From Clostridia bacterium (GTDB taxonomy: Bacteria > Bacillota > Clostridia > Oscillospirales > Acutalibacteraceae): DNA of 64,000 bases. Shown here piece after piece: positions 27,137 to 35,082 of the stretch. The notes beneath the pieces are model-generated. The model had not been told where the DNA came from. It saw only the letters and a program-made list of their open reading frames with translations, and ran no database searches. The stretch spans positions 1 to 64,000 of the forward strand of contig JAFQVY010000001.1 of the NCBI GenBank assembly GCA_017407755.1. The letters run 5' to 3'. A program made the translations under genes and the position numbers. Positions within the stretch are counted from its first letter, which is position 1. Each line of letters begins with the position of its first letter.

Positions 27137-27373
27137 TTAGTCTGAAGAATAAGGAAGAAGTGCGAGGTAACGAGCACGCTTGATAGCTACTGTGAGCTCT
27201 CTCTGGTGTGCTGCGCATGTACCTGTTACACGTCTGGGAAGAATCTTAGCACGCTCTGACATATAGCGACGGAGACGGTTAATATCCTTGTAGTCAATCT
27301 TCTCTACTTTATCAACACAGAAAGCGCAAACCTTCTTGCGGGCTTTTCTGTGGTTAGCTGGTCTGTCGTTCAT
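27137..27373 (-). CDS. rpsR: 30S ribosomal protein S18
   Basis: A 78-residue basic ribosomal protein of the small-subunit platform, which pairs with S6. The S18 core is [46 protein letters not shown], here quoted only by its landmarks: [10 protein letters not shown] and [12 protein letters not shown]. It has the CAFC pair near residue 16 and a third Cys in TGTC, fitting the zinc-binding form. It is last in the usual rpsF-ssb-rpsR order and followed by a terminator. Confidence 0.97.
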   Translation of the reverse strand: MNDRPANHRKARKKVCAFCVDKVEKIDYKDINRLRRYMSERAKILPRRVTGTCAAHQRELTVAIKRARYLALLPYSSD

Positions 27374-27434
27374 TGAGGTATCTCCTTTCGTAAAATAATA
27401 GGAAAAGCAGTAAACTGCTAAAAATCAAGGATTA

Positions 27435-27887
27435 TCAGAAGGGAAGGTCGTCGTCAAGCTGAACTTCCATAAAGTCCTGAGAAGAACCGTTTGAGTAAGA
27501 GGGTGTCTGCTCAGTAAACTGAGGAGCAGGCTGGCTGTAGCCGCCTGAATAGGAAGCGGAGCTGTCTCTTCTTTCGCCTGTGAAGGAAGCGTTGTCGGCA
27601 ACTACCTCTACAACGTAACGTTTGCTGCCGTCGTTTGTTTGGTAGGTGCGGCTCTGAAGCTGGCCGTCAACGGCGATAAGGGAGCCCTTTCTGAAATGTT
27701 TGCAAATAAATTCGGCAGTGTAACGCCATGCAACGATATCAAAGAAATCTGCCTGACGCTCTTCCCCACTTTTTACGTAGCTGCGGTCAACCGCAATACG
27801 GAAAGTGGTTACGCTTACACCACTGGCTGTTGTTTTAAGCTCAGGGTCTGCAACTAATCTGCCCATTAATACTACTCTGTTTAACAC
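27435..27887 (-). CDS. ssb: Single-stranded DNA-binding protein
   Basis: A 150-residue SSB. The OB fold covers about residues 1-105 (MLNRVVLMGRLVADPELK, then DFFDIVAWRYTAEF). A flexible Gln/Ser/Gly-rich linker leads to the acidic tip DDDLPF, which recruits replication and repair partners. It lies between rpsF and rpsR, the normal arrangement in Firmicutes, so its level follows that of the two ribosomal proteins. Confidence 0.97.
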   Translation of the reverse strand: MLNRVVLMGRLVADPELKTTASGVSVTTFRIAVDRSYVKSGEERQADFFDIVAWRYTAEFICKHFRKGSLIAVDGQLQSRTYQTNDGSKRYVVEVVADNASFTGERRDSSASYSGGYSQPAPQFTEQTPSYSNGSSQDFMEVQLDDDLPF

Positions 27888-27930
27888 TTAACTTCATCCT
27901 TTCATTGACACTTCTGTGCCTGCCTTTTAA

Positions 27931-28224
27931 TTATTCGTCCTTTTTAACAATGATAGAGCGAAGAACACCGTCAGTAATCTTATATCTTCTGTCGAGTTCT
28001 GCGGGGAAGTCGGGTGTGGACTCAAAGTTAATGAGTGCATAGTAACCCTCTGCCTCCTTATTGATGAGATATGCGAGCTTTCTCTTGCCCCACTCATCAA
28101 CGCTCTGCAGTGTAGCATACTTCTCGATACGCTTTACGAACTTCTCAAGAAGAGCCTGAGCTGCCTCCTCGCCGTTCTTTACAGAGAGAACGAGGACTGT
28201 CTCATAATTTGCCTTAACTGCCAT
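27931..28224 (-). CDS. rpsF: 30S ribosomal protein S6
   Basis: A 97-residue ribosomal protein that forms a dimer with S18 on the 30S platform. Recognised by the start (NYETVLVLSVKNGEEAAQ) and by the central WGKRKLAYLINKEAEGYY. An AAAGGAGG site lies just before the ATG. It is the first gene of rpsF-ssb-rpsR and has a consensus promoter and a hairpin-rich leader that may hold the S6:S18 feedback site. Confidence 0.97.
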   Translation of the reverse strand: MAVKANYETVLVLSVKNGEEAAQALLEKFVKRIEKYATLQSVDEWGKRKLAYLINKEAEGYYALINFESTPDFPAELDRRYKITDGVLRSIIVKKDE

Positions 28225-28337
28225 TTTTGCACCTCCTTTTGGTCTGTTGGCGTTGAAATCGGCTTCAACGCAAGGATTTTCCTGCTGTTTCTTAAAAAAA
28301 GAAACCCGCTATGCATACTTTTACACATAACAGGTTA
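28225..28337 (-). promoter_or_regulatory. rpsF leader, possible S6:S18 autoregulatory site
   Basis: The leader contains GCGTTGAA-GCCGA-TTCAACGC just upstream of the ribosome binding site, a hairpin with CCG in its loop, and a second GTTTCTT/AAGAAAC hairpin further 5'. Known S6:S18-binding leaders show a hairpin with an exposed CCG near the rpsF start. The match is by eye only. Confidence 0.4.
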
Positions 28338-28366
28338 ATTATATACGTCAATATTAATTTTGTCAA
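28338..28366 (-). promoter_or_regulatory. Promoter of rpsF-ssb-rpsR
   Basis: TTGACA (28361-28366), 17-base spacer, TATAAT (28338-28343) on the minus strand, both perfect. Confidence 0.85.
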
Positions 28367-28451
28367 TAGTAATTTTAGGATATCCGTTAGCCACGGTGGG
28401 CAATTCGCCTACGGGCAGTAAGATTTAAATTTTAGCTCCGATAAACGGCGG

Positions 28452-29351
28452 TTATGAAAGTCCGTCAGACTCAAAGCCTTCGCCGCTGATGGTTCCTGCA
28501 GTGGTAACGATTACAAAGGCATTGGGGTCAATGCTATGGACAAGCACTGTTGTCTGGTGAACCTGGTTAGGCCTTACGGCACAAAGAATAACCTTCTTAT
28601 TGTCTTTATTGTAACCGCCCTGAGCGTCTAAAAGGGTTACACCTCGGTCGATTTCTTTTAAAATCACCTCAGTTACCTCTTCGTAGTGGGAGGTAACAAC
28701 GAACAGAAGCTTGCCGTTGTTGCGGGCAAAGCCGTAAACCATAGTATCTATTACCTTTGTGGTAACAAAAATAAACACGATTGCATAGAGGGCGTTTTCG
28801 ATATTGCCGTAAACAATTGCAGATGCAGTCACCACGAAAGCGTCACACAAAAGCATAAACTTGCCAAGAGAAACATGAGGCTTTTTCTTGTGCATAATAC
28901 GTGAAACGATATCGGTACCTCCCGTGGAGCCGCCGCGGTTAAAAATCAGCGACATACCTGCTCCGCTTAAGATACCGCCGAAAATGCACACAAGCAAAGG
29001 GTTGCCTGTATATGGCTTTATAATATTTGCAATAAACTCAAGCTCAAAGGAGTCAATCATTATAGAGGAAATAACTGTTGCAGAAAGAGAACGTGACAGA
29101 TATTTCCAGCCTATTTCAACACCGCCCCAGATAAAAAGAGGGATATTAAGCACCAAAGACAATACACCTATGGGAACAAGGGGAAAAAGATGATTAATAA
29201 GAATACTTATACCGATAACGCCGCCGGGAGCAATATCGTTAGGGCTTGAAAAAAGCGCCATACTCACAGCATAGAGAAAACAACCGGCAATAATAATTGC
29301 ATAGTCGATAATAAAGTTTTTTACCCTTTGAAAGCTAAGCTTTTGTTTCAT
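28452..29351 (-). CDS. YitT family membrane protein
   Basis: A 299-residue protein with about five membrane segments in the first 200 residues (YitT/DUF161 region: PNDIAPGGVIGISILIN and SLIFNRGGSTGGTDIVSRI), then a cytosolic C-terminal domain of the DUF2179 type (VVTSHYEEVTEVILKEI). The family is widespread in Firmicutes and its transported substrate is not established. An AAAGGTGAT site precedes the ATG. It follows mrnC after 26 bases on the same strand and may be at the end of the rplU-obgE-mrnC transcript. Confidence 0.88.
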   Translation of the reverse strand: MKQKLSFQRVKNFIIDYAIIIAGCFLYAVSMALFSSPNDIAPGGVIGISILINHLFPLVPIGVLSLVLNIPLFIWGGVEIGWKYLSRSLSATVISSIMIDSFELEFIANIIKPYTGNPLLVCIFGGILSGAGMSLIFNRGGSTGGTDIVSRIMHKKKPHVSLGKFMLLCDAFVVTASAIVYGNIENALYAIVFIFVTTKVIDTMVYGFARNNGKLLFVVTSHYEEVTEVILKEIDRGVTLLDAQGGYNKDNKKVILCAVRPNQVHQTTVLVHSIDPNAFVIVTTAGTISGEGFESDGLS

Positions 29352-29377
29352 AAAATCACCTTTTATATTATTTGATT

Positions 29378-29758
29378 TTATTCTTCTGTTATTATATTAA
29401 AAAGCTCGCGGCAGCGTTCTTCCCTACCGCTTAAATAAAGGTAACCGAAAAGTGCCTCTAAACCTGTGGCGGCGTGGTAATCTGCAAGGGAGCTGCTTTT
29501 GGAAGCGGAGTTAACGTTTGCATTTCTGCCGCGGCGGTACACGCCCTGCTCTTCTTCAGTAAGAATGGGAAGAATTTTATCAGCAGCCTGTGCCTGTGCT
29601 TTGCAGCAAACCATATCCACCTTAAGCTTATTCATAACGCCCACCTTGCCAACGTGAGCTTTGCAAAGATGCTCGCGGACTAAAATCTCGTAGACACTGT
29701 CGCCGATAAAGGCAAGGCTTAAAGATGGCATTGAGGTTACGTCAATATTATTATCCAT
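29378..29758 (-). CDS. mrnC: Mini-ribonuclease III
   Basis: A 126-residue RNase III catalytic domain without a double-stranded RNA-binding domain, the form that matures 23S rRNA in Bacillus. The signature AFIGDSVYEILVREHL lies near residue 16, and the second catalytic segment is GLEALFGYLYLSG. In B. subtilis it needs ribosomal protein L3 to act. It starts 3 bases after obgE, consistent with a ribosome-maturation operon. Confidence 0.93.
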   Translation of the reverse strand: MDNNIDVTSMPSLSLAFIGDSVYEILVREHLCKAHVGKVGVMNKLKVDMVCCKAQAQAADKILPILTEEEQGVYRRGRNANVNSASKSSSLADYHAATGLEALFGYLYLSGREERCRELFNIITEE

Positions 29759-29761
29759 AAA

Positions 29762-31033
29762 TTACTCCACAAAGTCAAACTCAACATCGTAAATAGAAAC
29801 CGTGTCGCCTTCTTCGATACCTGCTTCTTTAAGTGCATCAATAACGCCTGAGGTTACAAGTGCATTCTGGAAGTAGTTTAGGCTTTCAAAGTCGTCAAAA
29901 TTGGTGCTGTTAAGAACTCTTAAAAGCCACTTGCCCTCAACGAAGTAAACGCCGTCGTTGTTGGTAATTTTGACGCTTCTGTCGGAAATATCCTCAACGT
30001 CTACCTTTGGTGCAGGCTCTGCCTCGTAAATAGTTACGGGAGGAAGCTTTGAGAGCATTTCGGCAGTTTTATTAAGAAGGTCATCAACACCCTCGTTAAT
30101 AGGTGCCATTATGGGGAAAAACTCATATCCTTGCTCTTTTACAAAGCTTTCAAACTCTGCAACCTGCTCATCAGTGGCAAGGTCGCATTTATTTCCTGCT
30201 ACTATCATAGGAAGCTTTGATAAATTCTCGTTAAAATTCTTAAGCTCGGAATTTATTATATTGAAATCTTCTTTGGGGTCTCTGCCCTCACTGCCTGCCA
30301 CATCTACAACGTGAATAAGCATACGGCATCTTTCGACGTGACGTAAAAATCTGTGACCGAGACCGTTACCTTCCCAAGCACCTTCAATAAGACCGGGGAT
30401 ATCAGCCATTACAAAGGAAGTGCCGGGAACAGAATATACTACACCAAGCTTGGGTGTAATTGTTGTGAAGTGATAGTTGGCGATTTCTGGTTTTGCCTCG
30501 GAAACCACGGAAAGAAGCGTGGACTTGCCTACATTCGGAAAACCTACCAAGCCTACGTCGGCAAGAAGCTTAAGCTCTAAGGTAACCTCAAACTCCTCAC
30601 CGGGAAGTCCCGGCTTTGCAAAACGGGGAACCTGACGTGTAGGTGTGGCAAAATGAGGATTGCCCCAACCGCCTTTGCCGCCTTTGGCAATAACTACAGG
30701 CTCTTTGCCCGAAATATCAGCAATGACTCTGCCTGTTTCGGCGTCTTTAATAAGAGTACCCTGAGGCACCCTTACTACTAAGTCGTCGCCCTTTTTGCCG
30801 TTACGTCTACCGCCCATTCCTGAGCCTCCGTTTGGCGCTACATACTTACGCTTATAGCGAAAATCTGCCAACGTAGAAAGGTTAGTGTCGGCAACGAAAA
30901 CTACATTGCCGCCTCTGCCGCCGTCTCCACCGTCGGGACCGCCTGCGGCTACGTATTTTTCACGATGAAAGGAAACGGCACCGTTGCCGCCGTCGCCTGC
31001 TTTTACAAAAACTTTTGCTATATCTACAAACAT
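29762..31033 (-). CDS. obgE: GTPase Obg
   Basis: A 423-residue ribosome-assembly GTPase. The glycine-rich Obg fold covers about residues 1-158 (KAGDGGNGAVSFHREKYV, GGPDGGDGGRGG), followed by the G domain with GFPNVGKSTLLS, DIPGLIEGA and NKCD, and by the C-terminal Obg domain found in Firmicutes. It acts in 50S assembly and stress signalling. AAAGGAGG precedes the ATG. The gene follows rpmA after a terminator hairpin, so part of its expression depends on readthrough. Confidence 0.97.
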   Translation of the reverse strand: MFVDIAKVFVKAGDGGNGAVSFHREKYVAAGGPDGGDGGRGGNVVFVADTNLSTLADFRYKRKYVAPNGGSGMGGRRNGKKGDDLVVRVPQGTLIKDAETGRVIADISGKEPVVIAKGGKGGWGNPHFATPTRQVPRFAKPGLPGEEFEVTLELKLLADVGLVGFPNVGKSTLLSVVSEAKPEIANYHFTTITPKLGVVYSVPGTSFVMADIPGLIEGAWEGNGLGHRFLRHVERCRMLIHVVDVAGSEGRDPKEDFNIINSELKNFNENLSKLPMIVAGNKCDLATDEQVAEFESFVKEQGYEFFPIMAPINEGVDDLLNKTAEMLSKLPPVTIYEAEPAPKVDVEDISDRSVKITNNDGVYFVEGKWLLRVLNSTNFDDFESLNYFQNALVTSGVIDALKEAGIEEGDTVSIYDVEFDFVE

Positions 31034-31097
31034 AGTTTTACCTCCTTTTACCTTTTAGCTTGTGCTTAAAGATAAGAAATATAGGAAGAATGAAAAA

Positions 31098-31118
31098 CGG
31101 GCGGAGAAACTCCGCCCG
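31098..31118 (-). terminator. Terminator between rpmA and obgE
   Basis: Perfect 9-bp GC-rich stem CGGGCGGAG/CTCCGCCCG with a 3-base loop and TTTTTCATTC after it on the minus strand. It would lower obgE expression relative to the ribosomal protein genes. Confidence 0.85.
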
Positions 31119-31134
31119 AACTTAAGCTTAGATA

Positions 31135-31419
31135 TTACTGCTCAACAGGATAAACGCTGGCACGCTTTCTATCTCTGCCCATACGCTCGAAGCGTACTAC
31201 GCCGTCAATCTTAGCAAACAGGGAATCGTCAGAGCCTCTGCCTACATTCTCACCGGGATGGATATGAGTACCTCTCTGCTTAACGAGGATGTTGCCTGCT
31301 AAAACGAACTGACCGTCTGCACGCTTAACACCAAGACGCTTGGACTCAGAATCACGACCGTTCTTGGTAGAACCCATACCTTTTTTATGAGCGAATAACT
31401 GAATGTTAATCTTAAGCAT
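31135..31419 (-). CDS. rpmA: 50S ribosomal protein L27 (with cleaved N-terminal extension)
   Basis: A 94-residue protein at the peptidyl-transferase centre. The N-terminal [14 protein letters not shown] carries the Firmicutes extension, which the protease Prp removes after FA so that the mature AHKKG end reaches the active site. The body contains [17 protein letters not shown] and [15 protein letters not shown]. The prp gene is directly upstream. Confidence 0.97.
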   Translation of the reverse strand: MLKINIQLFAHKKGMGSTKNGRDSESKRLGVKRADGQFVLAGNILVKQRGTHIHPGENVGRGSDDSLFAKIDGVVRFERMGRDRKRASVYPVEQ

Positions 31420-31424
31420 TTACC

Positions 31425-31742
31425 TTACACCTCCGAAATTTTAACTGTAATGTTTTCTTTGTACTGCTCACTCAGAGCAGTAAGATGAAGCTGGAAGCCA
31501 CACAGTATATCCTGTGCCTTCACTGACTGTTGTGACGAAAGTTTAATTGCCATAAAGCCATCTTTGACTTGAATTTCGGGTTCCAAATTTAATATATCGG
31601 TAATAGTGTTTACCGTCATATAGGCTGCTGAGCTTACAGTCGCACAAAGGATGTCGTTGCCTTCATAGCCTAAGCCGCTGTGACCCTCAACAGTATATCC
31701 GCAAATCAAGCCGTCCTTTTTGACAAAAGAAACTTTAATCAT
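31425..31742 (-). CDS. prp: Ribosomal-processing cysteine protease Prp
   Basis: A 105-residue protease that trims the N-terminus of L27. The catalytic pair is H21 in VEGHSGLGYEG and C33 in DILCATVSS. It lies between rplU and rpmA, the conserved place for this gene, starts 1 base after the rplU stop, and its GGAGGTGTAA end supplies the ribosome binding site for rpmA. Confidence 0.95.
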   Translation of the reverse strand: MIKVSFVKKDGLICGYTVEGHSGLGYEGNDILCATVSSAAYMTVNTITDILNLEPEIQVKDGFMAIKLSSQQSVKAQDILCGFQLHLTALSEQYKENITVKISEV

Positions 31743-31743
31743 A

Positions 31744-32052
31744 TCAGGCCGTAATTGACTTGATAACGGCCTTTGTGTAAGGCTGTCTGTGACCTAATTT
31801 TCTCTTTTCACCCTTCTTGGGCTTGTAAGTGGAAACAGTGATTTTCTTGCCCTTGCCGGACTTTACAATCTCAGCTGTTACCTTTGCACCCTCAACATAA
31901 GGAGTGCCGACGGTGATACCGTCATCATTACCAACAGCAACTACCTTGAACTCAACAGTTGTGTTGTCTTCAGCGTTAAGCTTCTCAACGTAGATTACGT
32001 CGCCGTTTTCTACCTTGTACTGCTTGCCGCCGGTTTCGATTACTGCATACAT
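31744..32052 (-). CDS. rplU: 50S ribosomal protein L21
   Basis: A 102-residue ribosomal protein that binds 23S rRNA together with L20. Landmarks are [20 protein letters not shown] and the basic end [19 protein letters not shown]. It is the first gene of rplU-prp-rpmA and has a consensus promoter and a short leader. Confidence 0.97.
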   Translation of the reverse strand: MYAVIETGGKQYKVENGDVIYVEKLNAEDNTTVEFKVVAVGNDDGITVGTPYVEGAKVTAEIVKSGKGKKITVSTYKPKKGEKRKLGHRQPYTKAVIKSITA

Positions 32053-32134
32053 GTTAGTACACCTTTTCCTTTATAGACTCGCTACTGTCGGGTGTGGCAA
32101 AGCCAACTATAGACCCACAATACGCGGCTTATAC
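32053..32134 (-). promoter_or_regulatory. rplU leader
   Basis: A leader of about 80 bases with a TGGC-TTT-GCCA hairpin inside a GGGT/ACCC pairing upstream of the AAAAGG ribosome binding site. An L21 leader element is known in Bacillus rplU operons; whether this is the same structure I cannot tell. Confidence 0.35.
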
Positions 32135-32163
32135 ACTATATCACAACGAAAAAACTTTGTCAA
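32135..32163 (-). promoter_or_regulatory. Promoter of rplU-prp-rpmA
   Basis: TTGACA (32158-32163), 17-base spacer, TATAGT (32135-32140) on the minus strand. The -35 box overlaps the last codon and stop of the upstream lgt-folD gene. Confidence 0.75.
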
Positions 32164-33815
32164 GAGTTTTGTTGAAGCTTTACAGCCTTTAGTGTATTTT
32201 TCATTAAAACTGCTATAGTCATAGGGCCAACACCGCCGGGAACAGGTGTTATTGCCGAAGCCTTGTCTTTTACTTTATCAAAATCAACGTCGCCGCAAAG
32301 CTTGCCGTCTTTGTCTCTGTTCATACCTACGTCAATAACAACTGCACCTGCCTTTACCATATCGGCAGTAACAAATCTTGCTTTGCCGATTGCGGCAACC
32401 AAAATGTCGGCACGGCTTGTAACCTTTTTAAGATTAAGGGTTTTTGAGTGGGTTACTGTAACTGTGCCGTCGGCGTGAAGTAAAAGCATTGCCATAGGTT
32501 TTCCTACAATATTGCTTCTGCCGATAACAACACATTCCTTGCCCTTGGGGTCGATGTCGTAAGCCTTTAAAAGCTCCATAACACCTGCAGGAGTACAGGG
32601 CAGGAAGTCATAGTCGCCAATCATAATTCTGCCTACGTTGCTCTTATGGAAAGCATCAACGTCTTTTCTGGGGTCAATAGCCTCGATAATTGCCTTTTCG
32701 TCAATCTGCTTAGGGAGCGGCAGCTGAACCAAAATGCCGTTTACGTCTTCCCTGTTATTAAGCTCATCAACAAGCTTTAAAAGCTCTGCCTGTGTCGTGT
32801 CGCCACTAAGTGCAAATTCTAACGACTCAATGCCCGTATACTCGCAGGCTTTCTTTTTATTATTAACGTAAACACGGGAAGCGGGGTCGTCGCCTACAAT
32901 TACAACAGCTAAGGTTGCCTTAATGCCCTTTTCCTTAAGAGCACTAATTTCTGCTGCCACTTCGTCCTTTACTTTTTTAGATACCATTTTGCCGTCTATA
33001 ATCATAGCACCGAACCTATCCTTTCTGTTTCTGAAAACTATAAGCAGAATAACACCTGCCAAAACTAAAACTGCCGAAAGCAGCTGGCTTACTCTGGGAG
33101 TGTAGCCGAAAATGCTGAAGGGTAAATAAAGGCTGTCTGTTCTCAGTCCCTCAACAATCATTCTTTCAAAGCCGTACCACACAAGGTACATCAGAAAAAC
33201 CTGACCCTTGTACTGCTGAAATTTTTTTGAGAAAAAGTGAAGAAGCACAAAGCCCAGTAAACACCAGAGCGACTCATACAAAAAGCAAGGGTGAACCGCA
33301 ATGTTTCCTGTATTTTCGCTTACCATTCCCCAAGGCAAATCTGTGGGAGTGCCGAAGGCTTCCTGATTCATAAAATTGCCCCAACGACCCATACCTTGAC
33401 CTATAAGAAAGCCTAAAGCCGCCAAATCGAGACAGGCAAGAACATTAATCTTCTTTTTGTAAGCAACCAGACCGCCGCCTAAAAGTCCGCCTATTATACC
33501 GCCGTAAATGGCAAGTCCGCCTTTGTGAAAGTCGGTGATAATCCTTATGGGGTCATCTTTAAAATAGTCCCAAGTGAAAATAACATAGTAAAGCCTTGCA
33601 CCGATAACGGCGCATATAACGCCCACAATAATTGCATCCAAAAGCTTATCGGGGTCAACGCCAAAGTAAGGGGCACGCTTCATACCGTAAAGAACTGCCA
33701 AGAGAAGACCTGTGGCAATAATTATGCCGTACCACTTAACCTCAAAGGTACCTATGGAAAAGGCGGTGGAGTTTATAAAAAACTCAAGTCCCAATTTTGG
33801 AAAAGAAACAGGCAT
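32160..33815 (-). CDS. Lgt-FolD fusion: prolipoprotein diacylglyceryl transferase + methylenetetrahydrofolate dehydrogenase/cyclohydrolase
   Basis: One uninterrupted 551-codon frame. Residues 1-270 are a complete Lgt: about seven membrane segments, with FHKGGLAIYGGIIGG and GRWGNFMNQEAFG. It transfers diacylglycerol to lipoprotein precursors. Residues 271-551 are a complete FolD: YVNNKKKA with the catalytic Lys, GILVQLPLPKQ, CTPAGVMELL, GRSNIVGKPMAMLLL and TPVPGGVGPMT. It makes 10-formyl-THF, the cofactor used by purN and the AICAR transformylase. An internal ATG at 33005 starts FolD (MIIDGK) with AAAGGA 13 bases upstream, so separate FolD may also be made. Topology predicts FolD in the cytosol after the last Lgt helix. 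GGGGGAG precedes the first ATG; the M16 gene upstream ends 1 base away. Confidence 0.88.
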   Translation of the reverse strand: MPVSFPKLGLEFFINSTAFSIGTFEVKWYGIIIATGLLLAVLYGMKRAPYFGVDPDKLLDAIIVGVICAVIGARLYYVIFTWDYFKDDPIRIITDFHKGGLAIYGGIIGGLLGGGLVAYKKKINVLACLDLAALGFLIGQGMGRWGNFMNQEAFGTPTDLPWGMVSENTGNIAVHPCFLYESLWCLLGFVLLHFFSKKFQQYKGQVFLMYLVWYGFERMIVEGLRTDSLYLPFSIFGYTPRVSQLLSAVLVLAGVILLIVFRNRKDRFGAMIIDGKMVSKKVKDEVAAEISALKEKGIKATLAVVIVGDDPASRVYVNNKKKACEYTGIESLEFALSGDTTQAELLKLVDELNNREDVNGILVQLPLPKQIDEKAIIEAIDPRKDVDAFHKSNVGRIMIGDYDFLPCTPAGVMELLKAYDIDPKGKECVVIGRSNIVGKPMAMLLLHADGTVTVTHSKTLNLKKVTSRADILVAAIGKARFVTADMVKAGAVVIDVGMNRDKDGKLCGDVDFDKVKDKASAITPVPGGVGPMTIAVLMKNTLKAVKLQQNS

Positions 33816-33816
33816 A

Positions 33817-35082
33817 TTACTCCCCCTTTACCACCGACAAAGCGGAGTTTTCTGTGTCGATTTCGGCTAAAAGCGTCTGAGCTTTAGAAATATCAGCATT
33901 GCCGATTGCATCATAATAATCGAATATTTTTCTTTTTGAGAAATAAAAATCTTCAAGCATATTGGCAACTGTGTCAACAGAATTAAGAGAGCTTAAAGCG
34001 TCGCCGTAGGTAGCTTTTTTTGCATCAATAAAGTCTGTTTCAAGAAGTCCTTCTGCCTTAGCCTTGTCAAAATAAGCTTTGATTATCTCTGAAACCTTCT
34101 GAGGGTCTCGGCTTTCGCCTGAGAAAAGAATTGCAGAATATCCGCCGCCTTCAAACATTTCGTAAGAAAATGTGGAGTTTATAAGCTCTTTGTCCATAAG
34201 CTCACGATACATCGGACTTGTGGAAGATGCAAGCATAAAAAGAAGAACGTCAAGATTTGCAAGCTCTTCTTCGGTGTGAAGTCTGTCGCCTTTAAGCTTA
34301 AAGCCGAAATTGAAAATCGGCACAGCCACAGGGAAAATCTGCTCAACGTAGCTTTCTTTAATCTCATAAGGTTCATCTGGGAAAAGGCTTATTACCTCGG
34401 CGTTTTCCTGCTCTTTAAGATATTTATCGCAAATTTCAAGAACCTCGTCAATATCAACGTTACCTACAACGGAAAGCGCCATATTGTGAAGGTTATAGTA
34501 AGAATTGTAGCAGGTATAGAGGCTTTCGGGAGTAATCTCGGCAATAGACTCAATACTGCCTGCAATATCAACCCTTACGGGGTGGTTATGATACATAGCA
34601 CCTAAAAGGTTAAAGAGCACCCGCCACTCAGGGGAGTCTTCGTACATTTTGATTTCCTGCCCGATAATGCCCTGCTCCTTGGCCACGGTTTCTTTTGTAA
34701 AATAAGGGCTTGTCACAAGCTCTAAAAGAATGGAAAGGCTTTTGGAAAACTGCTCTGTGCAATTAAAAAGGTAGCAGGTTTTATCAAAGCTTGTGTAAGC
34801 GTTGGCGTTGGCACCTGTTTCGGCGTATTTTGAAAAGGCGTCGCCGTCTTCGCTTTCGAAAAGCTTATGCTCAAGGTAATGAGCTATACCGTCGGGGACT
34901 GTAACCTTTCCTTCTTTGAGCTCAAACTGAGTATTGATACTTCCAAAGGGTGTACCGATGATTGCATAGGTAGAGCGATAACCCTCTTTAGGCAAAACAA
35001 ATATTCTCAGTCCTGAGCTATGCTCAATTTCATAATATTTTTCTCTGAGCCTTTCGCTTTTAAATTCCTTTATTTGCATCAT
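33817..35082 (-). CDS. M16 family peptidase, YmfH-like
   Basis: A 421-residue protein with two insulinase-like domains. The inverted zinc motif HxxEH is present as HYLEHKLFE near residue 67, with the following Glu downstream in KEQGIIGQEIKMYED, so this member should be active. It pairs with the upstream non-catalytic partner, as YmfF/YmfH do in Bacillus. The start overlaps the partner stop by 4 bases. Substrate is not known. Confidence 0.85.
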   Translation of the reverse strand: MMQIKEFKSERLREKYYEIEHSSGLRIFVLPKEGYRSTYAIIGTPFGSINTQFELKEGKVTVPDGIAHYLEHKLFESEDGDAFSKYAETGANANAYTSFDKTCYLFNCTEQFSKSLSILLELVTSPYFTKETVAKEQGIIGQEIKMYEDSPEWRVLFNLLGAMYHNHPVRVDIAGSIESIAEITPESLYTCYNSYYNLHNMALSVVGNVDIDEVLEICDKYLKEQENAEVISLFPDEPYEIKESYVEQIFPVAVPIFNFGFKLKGDRLHTEEELANLDVLLFMLASSTSPMYRELMDKELINSTFSYEMFEGGGYSAILFSGESRDPQKVSEIIKAYFDKAKAEGLLETDFIDAKKATYGDALSSLNSVDTVANMLEDFYFSKRKIFDYYDAIGNADISKAQTLLAEIDTENSALSVVKGE

